DNA of 64,000 nucleotides from Shimia marina (GTDB lineage Bacteria; Pseudomonadota; Alphaproteobacteria; Rhodobacterales; Rhodobacteraceae), in contig NZ_CYPW01000024.1 in the NCBI RefSeq assembly GCF_001458175.1, positions 172,013 through 236,012 of the forward strand, read 5' to 3'. Positions 26,999 to 36,243 of the stretch are shown one piece after another; the first letter of the stretch is position 1; every line of letters starts with the position of its first letter. The position numbers and the translations under genes were made by a program. The notes beneath the pieces were generated by a model. The model did not search any database and had not been told where the DNA came from. It was given only the letters and a program-made list of their open reading frames with translations.

Positions 26999-27670
26999 AT
27001 GACGATGAAGCGGTTTTGGCTGGCACTGTGTCTGGGGCTGGGAGCCTGTAGCATCCCGCCTGTGGATCCCACCTATATCAGTGACACCCCGGCGGATGCG
27101 GCCAGTTTTGCTCTGGCGCAGCGCGCGGTGCGGGCGTGTAGTGATTTGCACAGCCCCGATGCGGTGCAGCGGAAATTGACACAGGCAGGGTTTCAGGTGG
27201 TCGCAAAGGGAACGGCGTCAAGGGGGCGGGAACGGTTTGATGTTGTTGCGCCTGATGCGGATGTGATTGTCCATTTTAATGCGAGTAATTGTTTTGTTGG
27301 GCTGGTGGGCATGACGCCGGAGCAGTCCTATGAGCTGGCGCAGATCTGGGTGAAGGCCCATCAGGCCAAGCCGAATTCGGCATATGGCGATGGGTTGTCA
27401 GACCATGTTGTCGGGGCCTGGCGGCGCTTTTTTGAGGAGCCTGCTGCACAGGGCAAAGCGCCCTATCAGCATCGCATTTACATTGCCGCGTTTAAAACAT
27501 GGCCCTATGGCCCCTATGATCCGTCCGGCAGTCTTGGCTATGCGATTGAGCCCTTCCCCAAAAAGCCGGGCGCGGCTGTCGAGCTGTCTCATCATGCGCA
27601 ATGCAACGCGTCTGTATTGGACACAGTTGAGGGGGCGACCTGTTCGGGGTCGGCGTATCGCCCGCGCTGA
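26999..27670 (+). CDS. Hypothetical lipoprotein
   Basis: The 223-residue product starts MTMKRFWLALCLGLGACS with a lipobox (LGAC), so it should be a lipid-anchored envelope protein. The rest contains paired cysteines (Cys near 47, 97, 202 and 214) and a globular-looking region with PYGPYDPSGSLGYAIEPFP. I do not recognise a family. No ribosome site is clear for the first ATG; a second ATG lies 6 bp on. It sits between pntB and the DUF3422 gene. Confidence 0.8.
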   Translation: MTMKRFWLALCLGLGACSIPPVDPTYISDTPADAASFALAQRAVRACSDLHSPDAVQRKLTQAGFQVVAKGTASRGRERFDVVAPDADVIVHFNASNCFVGLVGMTPEQSYELAQIWVKAHQAKPNSAYGDGLSDHVVGAWRRFFEEPAAQGKAPYQHRIYIAAFKTWPYGPYDPSGSLGYAIEPFPKKPGAAVELSHHAQCNASVLDTVEGATCSGSAYRPR

Positions 27671-27813
27671 CGCGCAACGCATGCTGTATATTCTGAATTT
27701 TATGTCGCACAGCAGGAATGTATGCCGTGGTATTCAGTCAACATATTGAAAAATAACAAAAAGATTTACTTTTGGCAGCGCTTGGATCAGGTTGGCGACA
27801 ACAGGAGAAGCCG

Positions 27814-29094
27814 ATGTCGACGATCACAGACCACCCTTTGCGCTATAAATTGGCCAATGAGCTGCATGCGCGTCCCTTTCCTACGCTGCAGGCCCCATGC
27901 CGGGCGGTGTTTGTGGCCTGGCGCATTGCGCCCTCTGAGGTGGGGCAGGAGGGCAGCGCGCAGCGGGCACATTTGCTTGAGCTTCTGGATCGTTTTGGGG
28001 CACCCCATCCGCAACCGGGGGCCACGCATTTCACCTGCCAACTGGGGCGGGACACGCTCAAATGGGAGCAACATGCGGAGTTTGTGACCTACACAGTGTT
28101 TCTGCCGCAGGTCTCCGCGCGGGCGTTTGACCCAAGTGATCTGGATGTGTTGCCGGATGATTGGCTGGCTGCGGCCCCCGGGCGGCGGGTGACCTCGGCG
28201 ATGATCCGGGTGGAAACCATGCCAGATGAGGCGGAGATGGTCGCACAGATCAACACATGGTTCATGCCGGAGGCCGTGGCGGCGAACTATGTGCTGGACC
28301 GTTCTTGTGTTGTTGCGACGGATTTCAGGATTGGCCAGAGTGGGCATCAGAACATGGCGGTGTTTGTGGCGCCGGGCACTGGCAAACGCCGTATTGGCCG
28401 GGTGGTGCAGCGCTTGTGTGAGATCGAGACATACAAGAGCATGTCGATGCTGGGGTATTTTCGTGTCAAGGAGATTGCGGGCACGCTGGGCGCGCTTGAG
28501 GCGGATGCCGGGCGTTTGATGGGGCATCTGCGCAGCGAAGACGGAGATGCCGCCGCCACCTTGCAGCGGCTCTTGGAGCTGTCAGGCGATGTGGAGCGGC
28601 TGATTGCAGAGACGTCGTTCCGCTTTGGTGCGACACATGCCTATGAGACCATCGTGCAGCAGCGCATCACTGTACTGCGCGAAGAGCGCTTTCAGGGGCG
28701 TCAGACCTTCAGTGAATTCATGACCCGCCGCTATGATCCGGCGATGCGGACAGTCAATCACAGCGAACGGCGTCTACAATCGCTGGCGGAGCGGATCGGG
28801 CGGGCGGCGCAGTTGTTGCGCACCAAGGTGGACGTATCGCGCTCTGCCCAAAATCAGGCGTTGCTTGAAAGCATGGACCGGCGTGCGGATCTGGCTCTGC
28901 GGCTTCAGGAAACGGTTGAAGGGCTGTCGGTGGTGGCAATCAGCTACTATGCGGTCTCGCTGGCAGGGTATGTGGCCTATCCGCTGGCGGCGCCATTGGG
29001 GATGAGCAAGGGGATGATGACGGCAGCGCTTACGCCGGTTGTGGTGGGGCTGGTCTGGTGGATGGTGCGGCGCATCAAGGCCAAGATGCACTGA
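27814..29094 (+). CDS. DUF3422 family membrane-anchored protein
   Basis: This 426-residue protein is recognised as DUF3422 from its start (HPLRYKLANELHARPFP) and the cytoplasmic alpha/beta and coiled-coil body (GRLMGHLRSEDG..., RRLQSLAERIGRAAQLLRTKVDV). Two hydrophobic helices lie near the C-terminus (about 375-395 and 405-422). The family is common in proteobacteria and has no assigned role. The ATG at 27814 follows AGGAGAAG and agrees with the family start; the frame extends upstream without support. Confidence 0.93.
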   Translation: MSTITDHPLRYKLANELHARPFPTLQAPCRAVFVAWRIAPSEVGQEGSAQRAHLLELLDRFGAPHPQPGATHFTCQLGRDTLKWEQHAEFVTYTVFLPQVSARAFDPSDLDVLPDDWLAAAPGRRVTSAMIRVETMPDEAEMVAQINTWFMPEAVAANYVLDRSCVVATDFRIGQSGHQNMAVFVAPGTGKRRIGRVVQRLCEIETYKSMSMLGYFRVKEIAGTLGALEADAGRLMGHLRSEDGDAAATLQRLLELSGDVERLIAETSFRFGATHAYETIVQQRITVLREERFQGRQTFSEFMTRRYDPAMRTVNHSERRLQSLAERIGRAAQLLRTKVDVSRSAQNQALLESMDRRADLALRLQETVEGLSVVAISYYAVSLAGYVAYPLAAPLGMSKGMMTAALTPVVVGLVWWMVRRIKAKMH

Positions 29095-29381
29095 GGGGAG
29101 ATGTGCTTTGGCCTGATGGCGGACGTGGCCGCAAGGGAGGGTGGGCTTTCCGTTCCGAATCAAGAGCTTCTCTGCGGCACGGAAGGGCTTTGCGGGCTGT
29201 GATTTGTCGCCAAGTGTTCGAAGAAAGGCGTCAAATATCTGAGGAACCGGCAAATTTTTTGGGAATTGAGCGGATTTCCACCATATTGCGTGGGGAATTC
29301 GTTTCCGTCCTGCCGCTTTCTTCCTATAGTCAAGGAGATGCTTGCGACAAGACCTGCACGCCCTCAGGGAGATAGACACCG

Positions 29382-29663
29382 ATGATCCGTTCGGAATTGA
29401 TTCAGAAAATTGCAGACGAGAACCCACACCTGTATCAACGCGACGTTGAGCGCATCGTGAACACGATCTTTGATGAGATCACAGAAGCGATGAGCCGCGG
29501 CGATCGGGTGGAACTGCGTGGGTTTGGCGCATTCTCAGTCAAGCAACGGGATGCCCGCACAGGGCGTAACCCGCGCACGGGGGAATCGGTTGAAGTGGAA
29601 GAAAAACACGTGCCTTTCTTTAAGACGGGCAAGTTGTTGCGGGATCGACTGAACGGAAAGTAA
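29382..29663 (+). CDS. ihfB: Integration host factor subunit beta
   Basis: IHF-beta pairs with IHF-alpha and bends DNA at specific sites, acting in replication, recombination and transcription. The 93-residue chain is of normal length and shows the N-terminal helices ([19 protein letters not shown]), [14 protein letters not shown], and the DNA-intercalating arm [10 protein letters not shown] with its Pro. lapA-like and trpF genes follow at 3 and 48 bp, an order typical of Rhodobacterales. Confidence 0.97.
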   Translation: MIRSELIQKIADENPHLYQRDVERIVNTIFDEITEAMSRGDRVELRGFGAFSVKQRDARTGRNPRTGESVEVEEKHVPFFKTGKLLRDRLNGK

Positions 29664-29666
29664 GCC

Positions 29667-30017
29667 ATGCGCTACATTCGCTATGCCTTTCTCGGCACCC
29701 TTGGTGTCGTTTTGATTTCGATTGCTTTGGCCAATCGGGATTTTGTCACGCTGACTTTGCTGCCTGCGGTGGCAGAGGATTGGTTTGGTGTGAACTACGT
29801 GATCGAGCTGCCGCTCTTCCTGGTGATCCTCGGCGCCATTGTGGCGGGTATTCTGATTGGCTTCTGCTGGGAATACCTGCGGGAGCATCGGATGCGCTCT
29901 GACAAATCCAAGGCGGAGAAAGAGCTGCATAAGACCAAGCGTGAAGTGCGTCGTCTGAAAGGCCGCGAGGCCGAGAAAAAAGACGAGGTTCTGGTGCTTC
30001 TGGACGAAGCCAGCTGA
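29667..30017 (+). CDS. LapA-domain (DUF1049) membrane protein
   Basis: This 116-residue protein has two membrane helices (about 5-22 and 47-68) with a short periplasmic loop and a C-terminal cytoplasmic coiled coil rich in Lys/Glu (about 72-112). That is the LapA (lipopolysaccharide assembly protein A) layout; in gamma-proteobacteria LapA works with LapB on LpxC stability, but here no lapB is adjacent. It is 3 bp from ihfB and 48 bp from trpF, so it is in the same operon. Confidence 0.88.
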   Translation: MRYIRYAFLGTLGVVLISIALANRDFVTLTLLPAVAEDWFGVNYVIELPLFLVILGAIVAGILIGFCWEYLREHRMRSDKSKAEKELHKTKREVRRLKGREAEKKDEVLVLLDEAS

Positions 30018-30065
30018 CCACTGCTTTGAGGCTCCCGTCAGATAGGGGCAGATAGGGCATATCCC

Positions 30066-30710
30066 ATGGATATTCGTGTAAAGATTTGCGGGCTCAAGGA
30101 GCCCGCGCATGTGGTTGCGGCAGCAGAGGCTGGGGCAGCTTATGTGGGCTTTGTGTTTTTTGAAAAATCCCCCCGTCACGTGAGTGTAGCACAGGCGCGT
30201 GATCTGGCGATTGAAGCCCCTGTTGGTGTGGCCAAAGTGGCGCTGACTGTGAATGCAGACGACGCGTTTCTGGATGATCTTGTGGCGCGGGTGCCGCTGG
30301 ATATGCTGCAATTGCATGGTCAGGAAAGCCCCGAACGGGTGGCGGAGGTGCGCGCGCGCTATGGGTTGCCAGTGATGAAAGCGATTGGCATTGCCGATGC
30401 GCAAGATGTGGAAAAAATCGACATCTACGGGGCGGTTGCAGATCAACTGTTGGTGGATGCCAAACCACCGAAAAACGCTGATCTGCCGGGGGGCAATGGC
30501 TTGTCTTTTGACTGGCGTCTGGTCAACCGCAAATACTGGCCAAAGCCGTGGATGCTGGCCGGTGGGCTGACGGTCGATAATGTGGCTCAGGCCGTGAAAA
30601 TGACCGGCGCACGCCAGCTCGATCTTTCCTCTGGGGTGGAAAGTGCGCCGGGTGTGAAGGATGTTGCGAAGATTAAAGACTTCATGCGGGCTGTAAAAGC
30701 CGCAATTTGA
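30066..30710 (+). CDS. trpF: Phosphoribosylanthranilate isomerase
   Basis: TrpF converts N-(5-phosphoribosyl)anthranilate to CdRP in tryptophan synthesis through an Amadori rearrangement on a TIM barrel. The 214-residue chain is of normal length. The catalytic Cys in VKICGLKEP (about residue 7) and the Asp in LLVDAKPP (about 135) are present, as are the phosphate-binding LAGGLT and LDLSSGVE strands. trpB is next in the same direction, after 150 bp with its own likely promoter. Confidence 0.96.
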   Translation: MDIRVKICGLKEPAHVVAAAEAGAAYVGFVFFEKSPRHVSVAQARDLAIEAPVGVAKVALTVNADDAFLDDLVARVPLDMLQLHGQESPERVAEVRARYGLPVMKAIGIADAQDVEKIDIYGAVADQLLVDAKPPKNADLPGGNGLSFDWRLVNRKYWPKPWMLAGGLTVDNVAQAVKMTGARQLDLSSGVESAPGVKDVAKIKDFMRAVKAAI

Positions 30711-30860
30711 GGCCACATTGGTCCATGTCCCCATTGGCTGCGTAGAGGCTAGGGGGCGCAATGATGGCTGTTTGATCATCTGATTTTCCAAGACAGATTG
30801 GGGTGGCAAAACCTGCCGCGCGCCCCTAAGAACAATGCAAACACCGTGGGAGAGACCTTT

Positions 30861-32114
30861 ATGTCCAACGATCTTTTCAACAGCTTCATGACCGGCCCTG
30901 ATGAAAATGGCCGGTTCGGCGATTTTGGTGGGCGCTTTGTGAGCGAGACCTTGATGCCGCTGATCCTTGATCTGGAAGCGGAATACGAAAAGGCCAAGGA
31001 TGATCCGACCTTCTGGGCGGAGATGGATGATCTGTGGAAACACTATGTGGGCCGCCCAAGCCCGCTGTATTTTGCGTCCCGCATCACCGAAGAGTTGGGT
31101 GGCGCGAAAATCTATTTGAAGCGTGACGAGCTGAACCACACCGGCGCGCATAAGGTGAACAACGTGCTGGGGCAGATTATTCTGGCGCGCCGCATGGGCA
31201 AAACCCGCATCATCGCAGAAACCGGCGCTGGTCAGCACGGTGTGGCGACGGCGACTGTTTGCGCGAAGTTTGGCCTTAAATGTGTGGTTTACATGGGCGC
31301 GCATGATGTGCAGCGTCAGGCGCCAAATGTGTTCCGCATGCGCCTTTTGGGCGCGGAAGTGGTGCCGGTGACCTCTGGTCGTGGCACGCTGAAGGATGCG
31401 ATGAATGACGCGCTGCGCGACTGGGTGACCAATGTGCGCGATACCTTTTACTGCATCGGGACTGTGGCTGGCCCACACCCCTATCCGGCGATGGTGCGGG
31501 ATTTCCAATCCATCATCGGCAAAGAGGTGCGCTGGCAGCTTGCCGAGCAGGAAGGCGAAGGTCGTTTGCCCGATACCGTGATTGCGGCCATTGGGGGTGG
31601 TTCCAACGCGATGGGCCTGTTCTATCCATTCCTTGATGACAAAGAGGTCAACATCATTGGTGTTGAGGCCGGTGGCCGTGGCGTGGATGAGAAGATGGAG
31701 CATTGCGCCTCCCTGACTGGCGGTCGCCCCGGCGTACTGCATGGCAACCGCACCTATCTGTTGCAGGATGACGATGGTCAGATCCTTGAGGGATATTCCA
31801 TTTCTGCTGGTCTGGATTATCCGGGCATCGGGCCTGAGCACAGCTGGCTGCATGATACGAAGCGTGCGCAGTATGTTTCCATCACAGACAAAGAGGCGCT
31901 TGAGGCGTTCCAGTTCTCCTGTGCGATGGAGGGCATCATCCCGGCGCTGGAGCCCAGCCATGCGCTGGCCCATGTGATGAAAATCGCAGGCGATCTGCCC
32001 AAGGATCATATCATTGTGATGAACATGTGTGGCCGTGGCGACAAGGACGTGCAGACCGTAGCGCGTCATCTTGGCTTTGACATGTCAGACACCGAAGGCC
32101 GCAGCGCCGATTGA
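30861..32114 (+). CDS. trpB: Tryptophan synthase beta chain
   Basis: TrpB joins indole (channelled from TrpA) and serine on PLP to give tryptophan. The 417-residue chain has the PLP lysine in [10 protein letters not shown] (about 97), the [11 protein letters not shown] phosphate/indole-site loop, and GGGSNAMG for PLP phosphate. The start at 30861 follows GGGAGAG and matches the family; the frame extends upstream. trpA is not in the window. A terminator follows. Confidence 0.97.
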   Translation: MSNDLFNSFMTGPDENGRFGDFGGRFVSETLMPLILDLEAEYEKAKDDPTFWAEMDDLWKHYVGRPSPLYFASRITEELGGAKIYLKRDELNHTGAHKVNNVLGQIILARRMGKTRIIAETGAGQHGVATATVCAKFGLKCVVYMGAHDVQRQAPNVFRMRLLGAEVVPVTSGRGTLKDAMNDALRDWVTNVRDTFYCIGTVAGPHPYPAMVRDFQSIIGKEVRWQLAEQEGEGRLPDTVIAAIGGGSNAMGLFYPFLDDKEVNIIGVEAGGRGVDEKMEHCASLTGGRPGVLHGNRTYLLQDDDGQILEGYSISAGLDYPGIGPEHSWLHDTKRAQYVSITDKEALEAFQFSCAMEGIIPALEPSHALAHVMKIAGDLPKDHIIVMNMCGRGDKDVQTVARHLGFDMSDTEGRSAD

Positions 32115-32138
32115 GCGATGTGATCTTTGAGTGCGAAC

Positions 32139-32168
32139 AGAGCGTCCTTCGGGGCGCTCTTTTCTTTT
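32139..32168 (+). terminator. Terminator of trpB
   Basis: A 9-bp stem (AGAGCGTCC/GGGCGCTCT, one G-T pair) with a TTCG loop and a TTTCTTTT tail lies 24 bp past the stop. Confidence 0.9.
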
Positions 32169-32257
32169 GGGCAGGCACCTATCCTAAAGGGGGGAATTTT
32201 AGACTTTGTAACATCAATTGACGTTGGGGCAGAGTGTTAGCTTTGGGTCATCAACAG

Positions 32258-32270
32258 CCGCAGTCTGCGG
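32258..32270. promoter_or_regulatory. Palindrome before the PepSY-like cluster
   Basis: CCGCAGTCTGCGG is a 13-bp perfect palindrome around one central base, 34 bp upstream of the first gene of the cluster. It may be an operator; the factor is unknown. Confidence 0.3.
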
Positions 32271-32304
32271 GCGGTGGCACCATTCAGGAACAGAGGAGAT
32301 GCAG

Positions 32305-32571
32305 ATGACCGCGAAGATGAGAAAGCCAAAGGCGACGCGCATTCGACAGACCCTTTCTCAGGGGTGGGAGGAGATTGCAAAACGCGTTGTGGCCTCGATG
32401 CAGACGCAGGGCTACTGCGATGTTGAGTATGTCGTGTCCGATCAGGGTGTGAACATCTTGGCGCGTGCCTCAGGGCAGAGCACACGTCGGCACTATCTGA
32501 CGGTCAGCGGTGAACGGGCCGGTCATGGTCGCGGTGGGGCAGATAAAAAGGCACCGCGGTTTGTGCTCTGA
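32305..32571 (+). CDS. Small basic protein with PepSY-like core (cluster gene 1)
   Basis: This 88-residue protein has a GAGGAG ribosome site before the ATG at 32305. There is no signal peptide, and both ends are basic. The central part (about residues 21-66) reads IAKRVVASMQTQGY-x-DVE...DQGVNILARASGQ, which aligns without gaps with the next gene (ASM-x3-GY-x-EVQ...GLKIVGRKSGQ) and more loosely with the third. The pattern, a helix ending in GY followed by two strands, is that of a short PepSY-type domain. Function unknown. It is first in a row of three related genes leading to a membrane regulator. Confidence 0.75.
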   Translation: MTAKMRKPKATRIRQTLSQGWEEIAKRVVASMQTQGYCDVEYVVSDQGVNILARASGQSTRRHYLTVSGERAGHGRGGADKKAPRFVL

Positions 32572-32716
32572 GTGCGCATAAACCTGAGTTTAAGCGCCTA
32601 AACCCAAGGGCCAAGCCCTCAAATGTAAACCGCTGGCCGATGGTGTTGCTGCATTGTGGCGCAGAGATGGGAGGAGCCGCACGCAAAACTGTGTGGGAAG
32701 ACCAAAGGAGAACCCG

Positions 32717-33079
32717 ATGAGCCGCATTCTTTTGACCTCCTCCGTGATCGCAATGGGATTGGGGGTACAGATGGACACAAGTGAATTGGCCGAGAAGATC
32801 AAAGCCTCCATGCTGGCACGCGGGTACATTGAGGTGCAGGTGGCGATTGAGGACGGCGGTTTGAAAATTGTGGGGCGCAAGTCCGGACAGCCTGAGGAGA
32901 CTGTTTACCTTGCGGCGGCGGACCCGGTTCAGGAAATGCAGTTGGAGGAGGCTTGTAAATATGGTGACCACGCGGACAGCTCCAAGGCACATGAGCCACA
33001 AGAGCGCATTGTGCAGCGCGGCGAAACCTGCGCTGCGGATCCGGACGATGATGACGATGACCACAATGCAGCGGCGTAA
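32717..33079 (+). CDS. Small PepSY-like protein with acidic tail (cluster gene 2)
   Basis: This product is 120 residues, with an AAGGAG ribosome site 6 bp before the ATG. The first ~18 residues are mildly hydrophobic (RILLTSSVIAMGLGV) and could be a weak signal or anchor. The core at about 24-70 repeats the domain of the previous gene: same ASM-x3-GY, D-x-G and R-x-SGQ positions. The tail ends in a run of six Asp, then His, and contains two Cys, so it may bind metal. The function is unknown; paralogy to its neighbours is inferred from the ungapped match. Confidence 0.78.
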   Translation: MSRILLTSSVIAMGLGVQMDTSELAEKIKASMLARGYIEVQVAIEDGGLKIVGRKSGQPEETVYLAAADPVQEMQLEEACKYGDHADSSKAHEPQERIVQRGETCAADPDDDDDDHNAAA

Positions 33080-33185
33080 AGAGATACTGAGAACAACGGG
33101 ACGGGTGCCCCCCCCAGTGTGACTTGTGTTTTGCCATCCACTCACGGTTCAATTACATGATGGTAAATCACCGTTGTTTTCGGTG

Positions 33186-33213
33186 GGCCGGCGTTGGCCC
33201 CTCAACGCCGGCC
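33186..33213 (+). promoter_or_regulatory. Perfect hairpin in the leader of cluster gene 3
   Basis: GGCCGGCGTT and AACGCCGGCC form a 10-bp perfect stem with an 8-nt loop, ending 16 bp before the start codon at 33230. It could terminate the transcript of genes 1-2 or control ribosome access to gene 3. Confidence 0.5.
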
Positions 33214-33229
33214 TATTTAGAAAGTTGAT

Positions 33230-33934
33230 ATGAAACAGCAAACCTGGATTTTCGCTATTGGTGTGTCGCTTGCATTGGCCTCGGCTGGCGCGGGCTATGC
33301 TGAATCGCGTATTGAGGCCATTGCGCGACATCTTCGGGGGCAGGGATATTCCGATATTGAGATCAGCCGCACCTGGCTGGGACGCGCGCGGATCGAGGCG
33401 CAGCGCGGCACGGTGGAGCGTGAGATCATTGTGAATCCGCGGACGGGCGAAATTCTGCGGGATTATTGGGATGACGACGACGAGGATACCGTGCTTGGGG
33501 GGCAGGACCGGGATCGCGAGGAGCGGCGACCGGATCGTCCGGAAGTCATAGATGGCACAATGACGGATACCTTTGATGACCGCAGGCCTGATCATGATCC
33601 AGGGGGCTGGCATGAGGGCGGAGTCGTAGGGGACGTCGGTGTCGAAGATGTTCCAGACTATGATGACACCAGCGATCCCGGTGGCTGGGGCGGTGACAAT
33701 GGCGGCTGGAACGACGGCGGTGGCTGGAGTGACGAAGGCACCGGAGGTGGCTGGGATGACAGCGACACCGGTGGCGGCTGGAATGATGGGCCTGATGACC
33801 ATGGCGGAGGCCATGGTGGCGATCATAGCGAAAATCATGGCGGGGGGCACGGTGGTGACCGTGGCGGGGATCATGGCGGCTGGGATGGCGGCGGCACAGG
33901 CGGCGGGCACGGAGACCATTCACGTGACTATTGA
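33230..33934 (+). CDS. Secreted PepSY-like protein with Gly/Asp/His-rich tail (cluster gene 3)
   Basis: This 234-residue protein has a signal peptide (MKQQTWIFAIGVSLALASAG, cleavage near GYA-ES). Residues 27-75 hold the PepSY-like core: IARHLRGQGYSDIEI...RARIEAQRG...REIIVNPRTGEILRDY, including the classical TGEIL turn. From about residue 80 the chain is low-complexity: first Asp/Arg-rich, then about 95 residues of Gly, Asp, His and Trp (GGW, DHGG, HGGDH). The tail is probably disordered and could chelate divalent metal. It lies 40 bp before the membrane LuxR-type gene. Confidence 0.85.
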   Translation: MKQQTWIFAIGVSLALASAGAGYAESRIEAIARHLRGQGYSDIEISRTWLGRARIEAQRGTVEREIIVNPRTGEILRDYWDDDDEDTVLGGQDRDREERRPDRPEVIDGTMTDTFDDRRPDHDPGGWHEGGVVGDVGVEDVPDYDDTSDPGGWGGDNGGWNDGGGWSDEGTGGGWDDSDTGGGWNDGPDDHGGGHGGDHSENHGGGHGGDRGGDHGGWDGGGTGGGHGDHSRDY

Positions 33935-33973
33935 CGTCTTGCCTGTCTCTTGTGCGGGGCCGGAGGCGGATTT

Positions 33974-34468
33974 TTGAAGTCTCCCTGGGTACTTGTTGGG
34001 CTGCTGCTGTTGCAGAGTCTCTGCGCGATGTTCTTTCTGGCGGACATCGTTTTGACGCTTGTGGGCGTGCGCAGTGCGCCCGTGGCCTGGCATATTCGCG
34101 AATTGCTGGAAATCGGTGCCGCGCTGGGCCTTTTGCTGGGCGCGGGACTTGGCGCGATTGCCTGGCGTCAGGCGGTGCGCGCACGGGCGCGGGCGGAGGC
34201 CAGTCTGGCGCAGGTGCAATTGGCGTTTCGGGATCATATGGAGGCAAGTTTTGCCACATGGCAGTTGACTCCGGCGGAGCGGGATGTGGCGCTGTTTTCC
34301 ATCAAGGGGCTGTCCATCCAAGAGATTGCGCAGCTGCGTCAGACCTCTGAGGGCACGGTGAAGGCGCAGTGCAATGCGATCTACCGCAAAGCGGGGGTCA
34401 GTGGGCGGGCGCAGCTGATGAGCCTGTTTCTGGACGATCTTCTGGCGGATGCGACGGGCGCGACATAA
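33974..34468 (+). CDS. Membrane-anchored LuxR-type HTH regulator
   Basis: This product is 164 residues from a TTG at 33974, chosen because GGAGG lies 8 bp upstream; an in-frame TTG at 33950 has no such site. Two hydrophobic helices (about 5-25 and 40-60) are followed by a basic linker with possible coiled coil and a C-terminal GerE/LuxR helix-turn-helix (about 95-155: LTPAERDVALFSIKGLSIQEIA, then TVKAQCNAIYRKAG). It should be a transcription factor held in the inner membrane with a very short periplasmic loop. It has no receiver or ligand domain. Its place after three PepSY-like genes suggests that it senses or controls them. Confidence 0.85.
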   Translation: MKSPWVLVGLLLLQSLCAMFFLADIVLTLVGVRSAPVAWHIRELLEIGAALGLLLGAGLGAIAWRQAVRARARAEASLAQVQLAFRDHMEASFATWQLTPAERDVALFSIKGLSIQEIAQLRQTSEGTVKAQCNAIYRKAGVSGRAQLMSLFLDDLLADATGAT

Positions 34469-34487
34469 CATTTGCCGGGCATAAAGC

Positions 34488-34524
34488 AGGGCGCCCCGGT
34501 GAGGCGCCCTTTGTGTTGTTTTTC
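34488..34524. terminator. Terminator after the membrane LuxR-type gene
   Basis: A perfect 8-bp stem (AGGGCGCC/GGCGCCCT) with a 7-nt loop is followed by TTGTGTTGTTTTT. It lies between convergent genes and may serve both. Confidence 0.8.
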
Positions 34525-34539
34525 CAACGATAGGTGCCC

Positions 34540-36066
34540 TTAGGCAAAGATAAAGTCGTTGTTTTCCAGCGAGAGCCACGGCAGCAGGCCAGAAGAGTCC
34601 ACCACAAGGGTTTCATCTTCATAGGTGATGGTCACCTCGCCCCAGCCTGTGCGCCGCATGGAGAGTTCATCCGCTGACTGTACGCCCCATGCGGAGATGT
34701 CGATGAGATCCGTGCCTTCGTTGAAGTCCGTGATTTCGTCGCGGTCGCCATCACGCATAAACACAAAGACATCTTCGCCCCAGCCGCCTTCGAGCACATC
34801 GCTGCCGCTGCCATCGGTGAGCCTGTCGTCGCCCCATCCGCCTTCCAGACGGTCGTTGCCTGCGCCGCCCAGCAGCCTGTCATCGCCGCCACGACCAACG
34901 ATCCAGTCATCACCGGTAAAGCCTTCGATGGTGTCGTCGTCATTGTTGCCGCGCAGACGGTCATCAAAATCGGAGCCAATGATATAGGCCCCATCGCCAA
35001 AGTGACCGGTGTTTGCGAGTGCCAGATCAATGTCTTCGACCCATGTGTCGCCGCGACGGGCATCAGACAGATCCGCCACGATGATCAGGCTGTCACGGGT
35101 CATTTCCTGATAGAACTCGGATTGGATCAGCTGCTGGAAGGCATTGAGATAGACATGGTCGAGGTGTGCAGTCCATGTGAGCAGGTTGATCACCTCGCCC
35201 CCGCCCGCAAAGGCTGCGGTGTCATAGAGATCGTTGAAGACCACAATATTGTCAGTGCTGAATTCGAAGTTGGTGTCATTGCCCAGCAGATTGGGCAGGC
35301 CATTGGCAATGGCGGCCCCAACGGGATCATTTTCAAAATCAAAGCTCAGAATTTCGGCACCATTGTCCAGAACGGAGCTGCCGTCTTCAGGCACATAATG
35401 CGTGGCCACGCCAATGTAGTTGGCATCCACAAAGAACCCATCAAGGAAGGTGTCGCTGTTTTCCGCCAGATTGGTGGTGGCGCCGCCACCCAGCGAGTGC
35501 CCGGTGATCAGAACGTCAGAGGCATCCAGCCCGTTGGCAATGGCCAGATCGCGCACAGCCTCCAGCACATCGGAGAAAGCATCAATGGTATAGTTGGGAT
35601 TGCGTGTCAGAAATTCGAGATAATCGAGCGCATCGCCAACGGTATCGAGCACCACATTGTCCAGCGGTCCGGAGGTGCCACGAATGACAAACCCGATCTG
35701 GGTCATATTGCCGTTTTCGTCATATTGCGCGAGCACATCCGCCTGAGCGTTCTGCAACTGCGGCGTGCGGCCGTTGAAGGTGTGGAACGCGTCTGTGCGA
35801 TCAGAGGGCAGACCAAGATCCTCTGCGGTCAGCACGGTCCAGCCCGCCGCTTCGACATCTGCGACGGCGGCATTGTTGCGCTCAACGGCATCGCCCCCCG
35901 TCAGAATACCCAAACCTGTTTCCACCAGGCTGAGCGCGATATAGCCATCCTCCTCATAGCGTTCGCGCTCTCCCTCAAAAAGCCCATGATAGGCATAGTT
36001 GATCAGGTCCAGTGAATCCTGCACCAAATGCTGGCCATCCTGGCCGCGGTACTCAAAAAGAGCCAT
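34540..36066 (-). CDS. RTX lipase-like alpha/beta hydrolase, type I secretion substrate
   Basis: This 508-residue protein has no N-terminal signal. The first ~340 residues form an alpha/beta hydrolase of the lipase class: nucleophile elbow GHSLGGG with Ser (about 188), an Asp in FENDPVG and a His in TAHLDHVY are plausible catalytic residues. Residues ~365-440 hold tandem RTX nonapeptides (GGxGxDxLx type: GGAGNDRLEGGWGDDRL), which fold on calcium outside the cell. The C-terminus ends in NNDFIFA, like a type I export signal. It probably degrades extracellular lipid or ester polymer. Export genes are not adjacent. Confidence 0.9.
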   Translation of the reverse strand: MALFEYRGQDGQHLVQDSLDLINYAYHGLFEGERERYEEDGYIALSLVETGLGILTGGDAVERNNAAVADVEAAGWTVLTAEDLGLPSDRTDAFHTFNGRTPQLQNAQADVLAQYDENGNMTQIGFVIRGTSGPLDNVVLDTVGDALDYLEFLTRNPNYTIDAFSDVLEAVRDLAIANGLDASDVLITGHSLGGGATTNLAENSDTFLDGFFVDANYIGVATHYVPEDGSSVLDNGAEILSFDFENDPVGAAIANGLPNLLGNDTNFEFSTDNIVVFNDLYDTAAFAGGGEVINLLTWTAHLDHVYLNAFQQLIQSEFYQEMTRDSLIIVADLSDARRGDTWVEDIDLALANTGHFGDGAYIIGSDFDDRLRGNNDDDTIEGFTGDDWIVGRGGDDRLLGGAGNDRLEGGWGDDRLTDGSGSDVLEGGWGEDVFVFMRDGDRDEITDFNEGTDLIDISAWGVQSADELSMRRTGWGEVTITYEDETLVVDSSGLLPWLSLENNDFIFA

Positions 36067-36243
36067 GTTGTCCTCCCGTGAAAGCTCCTCAACTCCCGAG
36101 AGAAGGTTTTTTGACGTAACGGTATTCGGTCAACAGTAGGGCTTGGGGGTAGTTGCGTCACCCAAGGGCATGACTTTGCGTAAGTTCTTCTTATTCGCGT
36201 TTTCTGACTTTGGGTCACTATCGGTAGGCGTGTATTTTGCAGG

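Noticed and set aside
29535-32069. An 844-codon minus-strand frame across ihfB-trpB
   Set aside because: It is the antisense of well-identified genes (lapA-like, trpF, trpB) and carries a His/Arg/Gln-rich composition typical of shadow frames.
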